The notes beneath the pieces are model-generated. The model did no database searches, was not told where the DNA came from, and saw only the letters and a program-made list of their open reading frames with translations. This document shows, piece by piece, positions 43,152-53,000 of a stretch of DNA of 59,094 bases. A program made the translations under genes and the position numbers. The DNA comes from Pseudomonas sp. 6D_7.1_Bac1 (GTDB lineage Bacteria; Pseudomonadota; Gammaproteobacteria; Pseudomonadales; Pseudomonadaceae), in the NCBI RefSeq assembly GCF_025465945.1, contig NZ_JANLNW010000082.1, forward strand, positions 1 to 59,094, given 5' to 3'. Numbering within the stretch: position 1 is the first letter of the stretch; the number at the start of each line of letters is the position of its first letter.

Positions 43152-44363
43152 TTACTGGCGATAGGACTTGAGGAAATTCCCGATCCGCCCGATTGCCATG
43201 TCCAGATCGTCCACCCGTGGCAGGGTCACGACGCGGAAGTGGTCCGGCCATGGCCAGTTGAAGGCCGTGCCTTGAACCACCAGCAGTTTTTCCGAGAGCA
43301 GCAGGTCGAGTACGAACTTCTCATCGTTGTGGATCGGGCAGACTTTTGGGTCGATCCGTGGGAAGGCGTAGAGCGCGCCCATCGGTTTGACGCAACTGAC
43401 GCCCGGGATGTCGTTGAGCAGTTCCCAGGTGCGGTTGCGTTGTTCGAGCAGGCGCCCTGACGGCAGTACCAGATCATTGATGCTCTGATAACCGCCCAGC
43501 GCGGTCTGGATCGCATGCTGGCTTGGCACGTTGGCGCACAAGCGCATATTGGCCAGCATGTCGATGCCTTCGATGTAGCTTTGGGCGTGATGCTTGGGAC
43601 CGGAAATGGCGATCCAGCCGGAGCGGAAACCGGCAACCCGATAGGACTTGGACAGACCGTTGAAGGTCAGGCACAGCAGGTCCGGTGCCAGGGACGCGGT
43701 GCAAATGTGCACGGCATCGTCGTACAGAATCTTGTCGTAGATTTCGTCGGAGAACACCACCAGGTTGTGCTGGCGAGCCAGCTCCAGCATGCCCAGCAGG
43801 ACTTCCTTGGAATACACCGCGCCGGTCGGGTTGTTCGGGTTGATGATCACCAGGGCCTTGGTGTTCGGGGTGATCTTGGCCTTGATGTCGGCCAGGTCAG
43901 GCCACCAGTTGGCCTGCTCGTCGCACAGGTAGTGCACCGGATTACCGCCAGACAGGCTGACCGCGGCAGTCCACAGCGGGTAGTCGGGGGCCGGGACCAG
44001 CACTTCATCGCCGTTGTTGAGCAGGGCTTGCATCGACATCACGATCAGCTCGGAAACGCCGTTGCCCAGGTAGATGTCTTCGATGCCGACACCTTCTACC
44101 TGTTTCTGCTGGTAGTACTGCATGACGGCCTTGCGCGCACTGAACAGGCCTTTGGAGTCGCTGTAGCCCTGGGCAGTCGGCAGGTTGCGGATCACGTCCT
44201 GGAGGATTTCATCGGGCGCTTCGAAACCAAAAGGCGCCGGGTTGCCAATGTTCAGCTTGAGGATGCGATGGCCTTCCTCTTCCAGGCGTTTGGCGTGCTT
44301 GAGCACTGGGCCGCGAATGTCGTAGCAGACGTTGGCGAGCTTGTTCGATTTGCTGACCTGCAT
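43152..44363 (-). CDS. alaA: Alanine/glutamate-pyruvate aminotransferase AlaA
   Basis: A 403-residue class I/II PLP aminotransferase. The PLP lysine is in NGLSKSYRVAGFRSGW; NPNNPTGAVYS and FSDEIYDKILYDD are further cofactor motifs. The sequence (MQVSKSNKLANVCYDIRGPVL) matches the AlaA type, which makes alanine from pyruvate and glutamate. The ATG at 44363 was chosen over an upstream start 24 codons away, which lacks a site. Confidence 0.93.
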   Translation of the reverse strand: MQVSKSNKLANVCYDIRGPVLKHAKRLEEEGHRILKLNIGNPAPFGFEAPDEILQDVIRNLPTAQGYSDSKGLFSARKAVMQYYQQKQVEGVGIEDIYLGNGVSELIVMSMQALLNNGDEVLVPAPDYPLWTAAVSLSGGNPVHYLCDEQANWWPDLADIKAKITPNTKALVIINPNNPTGAVYSKEVLLGMLELARQHNLVVFSDEIYDKILYDDAVHICTASLAPDLLCLTFNGLSKSYRVAGFRSGWIAISGPKHHAQSYIEGIDMLANMRLCANVPSQHAIQTALGGYQSINDLVLPSGRLLEQRNRTWELLNDIPGVSCVKPMGALYAFPRIDPKVCPIHNDEKFVLDLLLSEKLLVVQGTAFNWPWPDHFRVVTLPRVDDLDMAIGRIGNFLKSYRQ

Positions 44364-44587
44364 GGCGATGTGTTCCCGAAAATGAACGATCCAGACGCTG
44401 TATGAACTACCGTACTGGGAATCCTGCGCTTTCACACAAGCCTGGAGCCTTCGGTCGCCGCACCAAAATCCGTTTGAATGCGTGTAACGCGGCTGCCAGA
44501 CTGGCGATTAACGAGGCGCAATCATACGTGCCGCCTGATCCGTGGAAAAGGTACAGATCAGGCTTTTTCAGATGCAGAGGTATGACG

Positions 44588-44983
44588 ATGGAAAAGTTGG
44601 AAAAAACCCTGGATGAATGGCGTGCGATGCTCGACCCGGAGCAGTACAACGTTTGTCGTCTGAAGGGCACCGAACGGCCGTTCTCGGGCAAGTACAACGG
44701 CACCAAGACCGAGGGTGTCTATCACTGCATCTGCTGCAACGAGCCGTTGTTCGACTCGAGGACTAAATTCGATTCCGGCTGCGGCTGGCCGAGCTTCTAT
44801 GCACCGATCGGAGAGAGCGCCATGGTCGAGATCCGTGATATCAGCCACGGCATGATCCGTACTGAAGTGGTTTGCGCCAAGTGCGATGCGCACCTGGGCC
44901 ATGTGTTCCCCGATGGTCCGCCGCCGACCGGTTTGCGTTATTGCATCAACTCGGTGTGCCTGGACCTGGTGCCCCGCGAATAA
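44588..44983 (+). CDS. msrB: Peptide methionine-(R)-S-oxide reductase MsrB
   Basis: A 131-residue enzyme repairing oxidised methionine. It has zinc pairs Cys47/Cys50 and Cys96/Cys99, catalytic Cys119 in GLRYCINS, and a possible resolving Cys65 in GCGWPSFY. AGAGG is 7 bp before the ATG at 44588; the ATG at 44582 is too close. It is divergent from alaA. Confidence 0.95.
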   Translation: MEKLEKTLDEWRAMLDPEQYNVCRLKGTERPFSGKYNGTKTEGVYHCICCNEPLFDSRTKFDSGCGWPSFYAPIGESAMVEIRDISHGMIRTEVVCAKCDAHLGHVFPDGPPPTGLRYCINSVCLDLVPRE

Positions 44984-44996
44984 CCCGATCCTGCAG

Positions 44997-45021
44997 GAGC
45001 TGCCGCAATCTTCGGCAGCTC
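44997..45021 (+). terminator. Hairpin after msrB
   Basis: GAGCTGCCG, seven nt and CGGCAGCTC, 14 bp after the stop codon. No T-run; it resembles the other small Pseudomonas REP type and may act in both roles. Confidence 0.5.
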
Positions 45022-45044
45022 TCGAAGGGTTGTAGTGCGAATAT

Positions 45045-45078
45045 TTAAATTGCGTGCAATTTAATTGCTCGCTATGTT
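45045..45078 (+). promoter_or_regulatory. gpx-ospR promoter with probable OspR operator
   Basis: TTAAATTGCGTGCAATTTAA (45045-45064) is palindromic apart from the central GT. Its centre holds the -35 TTGCGT (45050-45055), followed after 17 bp by -10 TATGTT (45073-45078). Confidence 0.72.
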
Positions 45079-45112
45079 TAAGTTTCCCCCATCTTCCACC
45101 GGAGCACGCACC

Positions 45113-45598
45113 ATGACCGACACCCTGCTGAGTATTCCTTGTACCACCATCAAAGGTGAGCAAAAGACCCTGGCCGATTACGCCGGCAAAGCGGTTTTGG
45201 TGGTCAACACCGCCAGCAAATGCGGTTTCACCCCGCAGTACAAAGGACTGGAAGAACTGTGGCGGACCTACAAGGATCAAGGTCTGGTGGTGCTCGGTTT
45301 TCCGTGCAACCAGTTCGGTAAACAGGAACCGGGCAACGAAGGGGCGATTTCCGAGTTCTGTGAACTGAATTTCGGTGTGAGTTTTCCACTGTTCAAAAAA
45401 ATCGACGTCAATGGTAGCGATGCTCACCCACTGTTTGTTCAACTGAAAAAACGGGCGCCGGGTGTGCTTGGCTCACAAGGCATCAAGTGGAATTTCACCA
45501 AGTTCCTGATCGGTCAGGATGGCAAGTTGGTCAAGCGTTTCGCACCGGCGACCAAGCCGCAGGACCTGACCCGCGAGATTGAAGCCCTGCTTAAATGA
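45113..45598 (+). CDS. Glutathione peroxidase-family thiol peroxidase
   Basis: A 161-residue GPx/BtuE-type enzyme. The catalytic Cys37 is in NTASKCGFTPQY; the second Cys and Gln are in GFPCNQFGKQEPG, and Trp-Asn is in KWNFTKFL. It probably uses thioredoxin to reduce peroxides. Its stop overlaps the start of the MarR-type gene by 4 bp. From memory, the PAO1 counterpart is PA2826, controlled by OspR. Confidence 0.93.
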   Translation: MTDTLLSIPCTTIKGEQKTLADYAGKAVLVVNTASKCGFTPQYKGLEELWRTYKDQGLVVLGFPCNQFGKQEPGNEGAISEFCELNFGVSFPLFKKIDVNGSDAHPLFVQLKKRAPGVLGSQGIKWNFTKFLIGQDGKLVKRFAPATKPQDLTREIEALLK

Positions 45599-46056
45599 AC
45601 GACTTGTCAGCCGATTCGCTGCAGCTCGACAGCCAGCTCTGCTTCAAGCTGTATGCCGCGTCCCGAGCGGTGATCCGCGGCTATAAGCCGATGCTCGATC
45701 AACTGGGCCTGACCTATCCGCAATACCTGGTGATGCTGGTGTTGTGGGAGTGGCAGCAGAGTGCGCCCGAGCAGCCGACGGTCAAAGCCCTTGGCGAACG
45801 GCTGTCGCTGGATTCCGGGACGCTCACGCCGTTGCTCAAGCGTCTTGAGCAGTTGCAATTGGTCCAGCGTCAACGCTCGGCGCGTGATGAGCGAGAAGTG
45901 CACTTGAGCCTGTCGCTGGCCGGGGTTGCCCTGCGCGCGCAGGTCGGGCCGCTCAAGGCCCGTCTGTTGTGCGACAGCGGTGTCGATCTTGAGTGCCTGA
46001 GCGAACTGCGCAGCGGCCTTGATCAACTGTTGGGGCAGATCAAGGCGCTATCGTAG
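45595..46056 (+). CDS. ospR: MarR-family thiol-based regulator OspR
   Basis: A 153-residue OhrR paralogue. The sensing Cys16 is in DSQLCFKLYAASR; the DNA-binding part is VKALGERLSLDSGTLTPLLKRLEQ. It is translationally coupled to the peroxidase gene and probably represses it. In P. aeruginosa, OspR controls peroxide defence and pigment production. It ends 17 bp inside the end of the convergent kinase gene. Confidence 0.88.
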   Translation: MNDLSADSLQLDSQLCFKLYAASRAVIRGYKPMLDQLGLTYPQYLVMLVLWEWQQSAPEQPTVKALGERLSLDSGTLTPLLKRLEQLQLVQRQRSARDEREVHLSLSLAGVALRAQVGPLKARLLCDSGVDLECLSELRSGLDQLLGQIKALS

Positions 46057-48364
46057 CCGGCACCCACAACTCAAGCAGGGCAGCCAGTTCCTCGCGGCGG
46101 AACGGTTTCGCCAGATAATCGCTCATGCCCGCCGCTCGGCAGCGTTCGCGCTCCTCTGGCATGGCGTTGGCGGTCAGGGCAACGATTGGCAGATCCGGCC
46201 AGCGCCCACTGCGACGGATCTGCCGGCTGGCCTCGTAGCCGTCCATGACCGGCATGTTGCAGTCCATCAGTACCAGGTCAAACTGGCTGTGTTCCAGCTG
46301 ATCGAGCGCTTCGGCACCGTGGGCGGCGACCATCACGTTACAGCCCAACTTGCTGAGCATGCCTTTGGCCACGAGCTGATTGACCGGGTTGTCTTCCACC
46401 AGAAGGATTCGCGACCGCCGCAAAGGTACGAGGCTTGGCTGGTGAGCATCGGCGACGAGGGCAACCTCGGCCTGCAAGGTACGTCGCAGCGTCTGGTAGA
46501 GCGCATTGCGGGCCAGCGGGCGTGCCTGCTGTTGCAGGGGGGCGAGGGCAGCGGCCTCTTCGCTGGGCATGAAACTGCCGTAGGCGGTCACCAGCAGAAT
46601 TGACGCGGTCATGCCCGGACGCAAACCAAACAGACATTCCGGGCAGTCGGTGATCAGCACATCGGGTGACAACCCGATCAGGGAATCGTCGATGGTGCAC
46701 TGTTGATACTCCAGACCCCAACCGGGCAGCAGGTTACCCAACAGTTCGGCCAGACCGCTGCTGGCGGCGGTGATCGCCAGAACCTTGCCTTGCAAGGACG
46801 GTGGGGTGATTGCCGGAGTGTGACCGGGCAACGGCAGATAGGCGCAGAACTGGCTGCCGAAACCGGGCTCCGAGCTGATGGTGAGGCGGCCCTGCATGGC
46901 TTCGCACAGGTTGAAGGTCAGGGCCAGACCCAGCCCGGTGCCACCGAACTGACGGGTGATGCCGGCTCCGGCCTGGGTAAACGGCTGGAAAATTTTGACC
47001 TGGGCGTCCTGTGCGATGCCGATGCCGGTGTCGCACACTTCGATTCTGACACCGTCTTCGTGGGTGCTCAGGCGCACGTCCACCCGGCCGAAGCGGGTGA
47101 ATTTAAGGGCGTTGGAGAGCAGATTGCTGACGATCTGGCGTACCCGAGTCGGGTCGCCAAGCACCAGAGACGGAAACTGCGGATCAATCAGGCAGGTCAA
47201 TTCGACGCTGGGCGCCGCATTCTGTGACAGCAGGTTGGCGGTGTCTTCAATCAATGAGCCGAGGTCGAAGGGAATATGTTCCAGCTCAAGCTGGCCGGCG
47301 TCGAACTTCGACAGGTCGAGAATATCGTTGAGCAGCTCCACGAGCACTTTGCCTGAGTCGTGGGCAATCGACAGTTGCTGGAGTTGTTCGGCATTCAGCG
47401 GGCCGTCCAGCGAGAGGGCGATCATGCCTAACAAGCCATTGAGCGGTGTGCGGATTTCGTGGCTCATGTTGGCCAGAAACACCGAACGCGCCTGTGCCAT
47501 GTCCAGGGCGGTCTGGCGCGCGACTTCCAACTCTTCGTTCGATACCGTCAATCGGCTATTGATCGCCTTCAGTTCACCGGTACGCGCCGAGACGATGTTT
47601 TCCAGTTGCTCGAGGTAGTCGGTCAGGCGGTTTTCGGCATTGCGGCGTTGCTGGATTTCGGTGGTCATGTTTTCGAATTGCTGGTTGGCCACCGTGACCA
47701 GGACGCCGATTTCATCGTTTTCGTGTGCCACCGGACACTCCAGCGGTGCCTGTTCGGCACTGCGTGGGTCGCGTCTGCTGAGTTCGCGAATCACCCGCAC
47801 CAGCGGTTTGGTGAGCATCATGTAGAACAGCGCCAGCAGAATCCCGGTCAGTATCAGGCTGCGGGCAAAACCGTTGAACAGCGTGACTTCGGCCCGCCGC
47901 AGAAATCGGCTGCCGAACGTGTAGGTGTCGACATCCAGTTGCAACGTACCGAGGGACTCCTCGGGCAGGTGGTCGAGGAACAGGCGGTCCTTGAACTGTC
48001 GATTGGCGCCAAACAGAAAGTCGCTGATCACCCGATAGCCGCCGCTTTGCAGTTCCGGGCGTTTTACGTTGGCGAGGACCGTATTGTTGTTATCGATCAG
48101 TTGTGCACGGATGACTGCAGGTGAACGTAGCAGGCCGAGGGTCAGCTCCTGGGCCAGTTCGGCATCGATGTTGTAGGCGATCCGTGAAGCCGGGTTATGG
48201 CTGATTTCCAGCAGCGACAGTATTTCCTGGTTGATGGAGGCATCTTCGCTGGCATAATCGATGCCTATTTGCACCAGGCTAAGCAGGGTTCCCAGAATGA
48301 AACCGACGAGCACCGTGAGCCTGGCTTGCTTGTAAGACAGGCGGTTGGTGAACTTGATATCCAT
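46040..48364 (-). CDS. sagS: SagS-like hybrid sensor histidine kinase
   Basis: A 774-residue membrane hybrid kinase. Two transmembrane segments (LTVLVGFILGTLLSLVQIGI and LILTGILLALFYMML) flank a periplasmic domain. HAMP-like and coiled segments follow, then HisKA with phospho-His in FLANMSHEIRTPLNGLLGM (about residue 301). HATPase (GGTGLGLAL) is followed by a degenerate receiver, then a true receiver with Asp near residue 700 (MDCNMPVMDG). The position next to ospR matches PA2824 (sagS), which controls the switch between attachment and biofilm growth. The ATG at 48364 starts MDIKFTNRL; an upstream ATG adds 17 residues. Confidence 0.82.
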   Translation of the reverse strand: MDIKFTNRLSYKQARLTVLVGFILGTLLSLVQIGIDYASEDASINQEILSLLEISHNPASRIAYNIDAELAQELTLGLLRSPAVIRAQLIDNNNTVLANVKRPELQSGGYRVISDFLFGANRQFKDRLFLDHLPEESLGTLQLDVDTYTFGSRFLRRAEVTLFNGFARSLILTGILLALFYMMLTKPLVRVIRELSRRDPRSAEQAPLECPVAHENDEIGVLVTVANQQFENMTTEIQQRRNAENRLTDYLEQLENIVSARTGELKAINSRLTVSNEELEVARQTALDMAQARSVFLANMSHEIRTPLNGLLGMIALSLDGPLNAEQLQQLSIAHDSGKVLVELLNDILDLSKFDAGQLELEHIPFDLGSLIEDTANLLSQNAAPSVELTCLIDPQFPSLVLGDPTRVRQIVSNLLSNALKFTRFGRVDVRLSTHEDGVRIEVCDTGIGIAQDAQVKIFQPFTQAGAGITRQFGGTGLGLALTFNLCEAMQGRLTISSEPGFGSQFCAYLPLPGHTPAITPPSLQGKVLAITAASSGLAELLGNLLPGWGLEYQQCTIDDSLIGLSPDVLITDCPECLFGLRPGMTASILLVTAYGSFMPSEEAAALAPLQQQARPLARNALYQTLRRTLQAEVALVADAHQPSLVPLRRSRILLVEDNPVNQLVAKGMLSKLGCNVMVAAHGAEALDQLEHSQFDLVLMDCNMPVMDGYEASRQIRRSGRWPDLPIVALTANAMPEERERCRAAGMSDYLAKPFRREELAALLELWVPATIAP

Positions 48365-48529
48365 GGTTTGCTGTACCACTTTCGTTTCCTTTCTGGGCGA
48401 AGCATAGCTGATCATGCGTGGGTTTCGGCATGACTGGCTGGTGAGCCATTATCGCGAAAGTCCCGGTATTGCGCGCTGCGTTTGGTTTTCTGTGCCCATC
48501 ATTACTGTGAACGTGCCCGAGGAGAAGTC

Positions 48530-49420
48530 GTGGATTCCCGATTGAATGCATTTCTTGAACGCGCCGATGCGGTTCTGGCTCGTATCGAGCCATTGTTGCC
48601 CGCACCGCGTAGCACCATCGACTGGACACAGTGCCTGGCTGCGCGCTGGCAGCGTGAGGGGCGCAGCGGATTTCTGTTGCCGCTTGAGGTCAGTCTGGAC
48701 ATGCGACTGTCCGACCTGATCGGGGTCGACAAGCAGTTGGAACAGTTGGGGCGAAATACCCGGCAGTTTCTCGACGGCATGCCTGCCAACCACGCATTGC
48801 TCTGGGGCTCGCGCGGCACGGGTAAATCGTCGCTGGTGCGGGCCTTGCTGGCAGAGCACGCCAAGGGCGGTTTGCGGCTGATCGAGATTGAGCGCGATCA
48901 CCTGGCAGACTTGCCTCGCGTCGTTGAGCAAGTCGCCAAGCTGCCTCAGCGCTTTGTGCTGTTTTGCGATGATCTGTCGTTCGAGGCCGGTGAGGGCGAC
49001 TACCGAGTGCTTAAGAGCGTGCTTGACGGCTCGCTGGAGCAGGCACCGGATAACGTGCTGCTGTACGCCACCTCTAACCGTCGTCACCTGGTTCCGGAAA
49101 AGGAAAGCGATAACGAAAACTGGAAAATGGTCGACGGCGAGCTTCATCCCAACGAGGCGGTCGAAGACAAGATCGCCTTGTCGGATCGATTTGGTCTGTG
49201 GTTGTCGTTTTATCCCTTTACCCAGGAACACTTTCTCAATGTGGTCGAGCATTGGGTAGGTGAGTTGGCAGGCAAGGCCGGCCTTGAGTGGAAACGTGAT
49301 GAAGAGCTGGAGATTCTCGCGGTTCGCTGGGCCACCGGCCGCGGCAATCGCAACGGCCGTTGCGCGTATCAATTTGCCCGGTATTGGGTAGGACTGAAGT
49401 TGTTGGAGCACAAGGCATGA
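48530..49420 (+). CDS. DUF815-type AAA+ ATPase
   Basis: A 296-residue ATPase with Walker A WGSRGTGKSSLVRALL, Walker B FVLFCDDLSFE and sensor YATSNRRHLVPE. This is the DUF815 family, whose role is unknown. GTG at 48530 lies behind GAGGAG (5 bp). It is coupled by a 4-bp overlap to the free-methionine sulfoxide reductase gene. Confidence 0.85.
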   Translation: MDSRLNAFLERADAVLARIEPLLPAPRSTIDWTQCLAARWQREGRSGFLLPLEVSLDMRLSDLIGVDKQLEQLGRNTRQFLDGMPANHALLWGSRGTGKSSLVRALLAEHAKGGLRLIEIERDHLADLPRVVEQVAKLPQRFVLFCDDLSFEAGEGDYRVLKSVLDGSLEQAPDNVLLYATSNRRHLVPEKESDNENWKMVDGELHPNEAVEDKIALSDRFGLWLSFYPFTQEHFLNVVEHWVGELAGKAGLEWKRDEELEILAVRWATGRGNRNGRCAYQFARYWVGLKLLEHKA

Positions 49421-49899
49421 TCGATTTGCAAAAGAGCGGCGCAGGCCTTGAGGGTTATGGTTTGCTCTGCGCGCAGCTGGAGTCGTTGCTGGCGGATGAG
49501 CGTGATTTTATCGCCAACGCCGCACAGTTTTCGGCGTTCTTGTTCAACCAGCTCGATGACCTGAATTGGGCCGGGTTTTACCTCAATCGCAACGAGGAGC
49601 TGGTGCTCGGACCTTTCCAGGGGCAGATTGCCTGTGTGCGCATTCCGTTTGGCCGCGGCGTTTGCGGCGCAGCGGCCGCGACCCGGTGCACTCAACGGGT
49701 TGAGGATGTGCACGCGTTCGCCGGGCATATTGCCTGCGACAGTGCCTCGAACAGCGAGCTGGTAGTACCGCTGGTCAAAGACGGTCGATTGATCGGCGTG
49801 CTGGACCTGGACAGTCCTTTGCTGGCGCGTTTCACCGTTGATGATCAGGCCGGCATCGAGCAGTTGGCGGCGATTTTCTTGCGTTTGACCGAGTGCTGA
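49417..49899 (+). CDS. Free-methionine-(R)-sulfoxide reductase (GAF domain)
   Basis: A 160-residue GAF-domain enzyme. Three cysteines (73, 83, 107) sit in IACVRIPFGRGVCG and HIACDSASNSELVVP with the spacing (10 and 24) of fRMsr enzymes. It reduces free methionine-R-sulfoxide with thioredoxin. It is coupled to the DUF815 gene. With MsrB, 4.4 kb upstream, it repairs both free and protein-bound methionine. Confidence 0.92.
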   Translation: MIDLQKSGAGLEGYGLLCAQLESLLADERDFIANAAQFSAFLFNQLDDLNWAGFYLNRNEELVLGPFQGQIACVRIPFGRGVCGAAAATRCTQRVEDVHAFAGHIACDSASNSELVVPLVKDGRLIGVLDLDSPLLARFTVDDQAGIEQLAAIFLRLTEC

Positions 49900-50018
49900 T
49901 CAGACCCGCAAGCCTGCTTTGACGAGCAGGCTCATGGGGCGATTTGCCGTGCCGGGCATTGCAGGTCTCTCAATAGCCGATACGCACCGCTCAGCGATCA
50001 AGCATAGTCAAGGCTGGA

Positions 50019-53000
50019 TCAACCGGTCTTGGCGTGATCACGGATCTGTCGTTGCAGGGCTTGTTCCAACTCAAGCATGGCGCGCTCTATGCCTTTGCTG
50101 CGGGCCTCAAGCTGCACCTCGCAGAAGCCTTCATGGCACATGCGTTCAAGCGCTTCGCAGCCATCGATAAGCCTTGAGGCCTGGACGATACGGGCCGCGC
50201 CTTTGATTTTGTGTGCCAAATCGATGAAGGCTTGCGGCCCGCTCGCAGGTGGCAGTGCGAGGAGTTCCTGGCGGTCGAGGCGATTGCTGTTGAGCAGTTC
50301 TGCGAGCAAGCGCTGAACCCGTTTTGGATCGCCGCCGGTGAGTAACTGCAAGCCGTCCAGGTTAAAGGCTTGATCGTCCATGATCGGCTTGAGTGCTTCC
50401 AGTCGCTGGCTCAGTGTGGTCAGGCTGATGGGTTTGAACAGGCAATCATTCATGCCTGCTTGTCGACATCGCTGTTTTTCCTCCGGTTGAGCATTGGCGG
50501 TGAAGCCAAGCACCGTGCAGGGTGGGCGCTGCTCATTGTGCTCGGCTTCACGGATGGCACGGGTGAGCTCGTAGCCATTCATCAGTGGCATGTTGCAGTC
50601 CGCAATGACCAGGTCGAAATGGCCTTCGTTCCATGCCTGGAAGCCTGCCTCGCCGTCGTCGGCCGTGACGGATTGATGCCCGAGAAAGCCGAGTTGCTGG
50701 CACATGAGCAATCGATTCGCAGGATGGTCGTCGACCACCAGCACGTTCAAGGTCGCCGCGGTATTCGCGATCACCGGTTGCGGGGTGTCCAGCACCACGG
50801 CGTCTGGAAGTGCCGTCATCTGCAATGAAATCCGGACCTGGGTGCCGATCCCGGGCTGACTGGTCAGCTGCAGGCAACCGCCCATCATTTCGCACAGATT
50901 GCGGCTGATCACCAACCCCAACCCCGCGCCGCCTCTGGCCAACTGCCCGGTGTTTTCCGCCTGGGCGAAGGGTTCGAACAACCGTCGCTGATCATCTTCA
51001 CTGATACCGACACCGGTGTCAGTGACCGATAACTCCATCGCCAACCGGCCGGGTTTCGAAGCCGGTTGCAGCTTGACCTTGATCTCGACCTTGCCGCGCT
51101 CGGTAAACTTGATGGCATTGCTGATCAGGTTGGACAGTATCTGTTTGAACCGCAGGGGGTCTATCGAGACATCGGGCTGTTCAGCACGGGTGGGAAACTC
51201 CAGCACCAGACTGAGGTTTTTTTGTCGGGCCAATCCGTCGAAGACCCGCACGACCGCTTCCACGGTTTCGCGAAGGTTCACCCGCTCTGGGGCCAGGCTC
51301 ACGTGGCCGGACTCGATTCGAGCGATATCGAGGATGTCGCCAATCAGTTCCAGCAAGTCCTTGGCCGAGTTGTACGCCACTTCGATGGCCGGACGGTCCA
51401 GATGGCTTTGGTCGGCCCGTTTCAACGTCAATTCGAGCATGCCGATCACCGCATTCATCGGCGTGCGGATCTCATGACTCATGGTGGCGAGGAAGGTGCT
51501 CTTGGCGCGGTTTGCCTTGTCCGCCTGCTCTTTGGCGGCCCTGAGCTCATCAAAAAGCTGTCGTCGTTCGCTGATGTCGATCCAGCCACCAATGATCCCC
51601 CGGACCTCACCCGTCGAGTCTCGGTAGGGAAGAATCCAGTGATAGATCGTCAGCTTCTGCCGGCCAATGTGCAGAGTGCGGTCGAGAATCAACGGGACGC
51701 CTTCGGCCATCACTCGCTGGTAATCCGCCTGGTATTCACGGGCCTCGAACTCATTGCTCATGGCGCCTTGCATGACGTTTTTGCCGATCACGTCCTCGCG
51801 TTTGGCGCAAAAAGCCTCCAGATAACTGTCATTACAGCTTTGCAACAGTCCTTCGCGGTCCCGAACGTAGAGGGGGTGAGGTGTTCCGTTGACCAGAGAC
51901 CGCATGAATTCAAACTGATCATTGAGTGCGCGCTCCGCTTTCTGGCGTTGTTTGATCTGCCTGCGCATGTGGGCATTCCAGGCCAGTGAAATCAGCAACA
52001 ACAAACCGCTGCCGATGACCAGTTGATAAAACAGGCGATGGTATTTACGCCAGGTGCTATTGGAGGTGCCCGTGTAGCCGCGCCAGTGACTGTTGATGAC
52101 CCCCAGCTCGTCCGGCGCAATGCTGAGCAGGGCTTTTTCGAGGATGGCGTTCAGTTCTGTAGCGCTGCGCGCCGTCGCCAGTGAAAACGCGGCCTGCTGT
52201 ATCCCGATCGTCGCGCTGATTTGCAACGTGTCCTCGAACACCTGCGATGAAATGACGTAGTTGGCAATCACCAATGAGCTGGCAGCGCCCTCTACTTGAC
52301 CTTTGGCAAGTAACTCCACCGCGCTGAACGTGTCAGGCGTTTCAATCAGATGGATACTCGGGTGTTCGTGGCGCAGGTAGTCGAGGAGTGGATTGCCTTG
52401 AGTGATTGCCAGGCGCTTGCCATTCAGTTGCTCAAGACTGAGTGGGCCAGTGGTGCTCTTTTGGGTCAGCAGTACAAATGAATTTTCCAGGTAGGGACGA
52501 GTGAAGCTCAGCTGCGCCTCACGTTCGGCGCTGGGAAGCATCGCGGCAATCAGATCGGCCCGGTTTTCTTTAATCTGGTTGATCATCTCACTGTCACTTT
52601 GGCTATGGTGAATCTCGAACCGTAAACCGGTTCGAAGCCTGATCAGTTCGAGCAGGTCGGCGGTGATACCCCGAAAGGTCCCGTCGGAGTCAAAGAACGT
52701 GAGCGGGGCGAAGGCGTCGTTGACGACCACGCGAACAACCGGATGCTGCGCAAGCCAGCGCTCCTCGCGGTGGGTCAATTGCAGTTTGTGGTCAGTCAGA
52801 AGGATGTCACTGCCCGCGCTCCAGCGTTTGGCAATGCTTTCCCGCTCGCCCGCAGGCACCCCTTTGAGTACGGCGTTAATGATCTCCAGCAGGTTCTGAT
52901 CGTCCTTGCGCACAGCGAAGCTGAAACCATAGGCCTCATGTTTGCCGAAGTTGGCCATCCGTATATTTTTCAGATAACCCTTGTTGATCGTGAAATGGGT

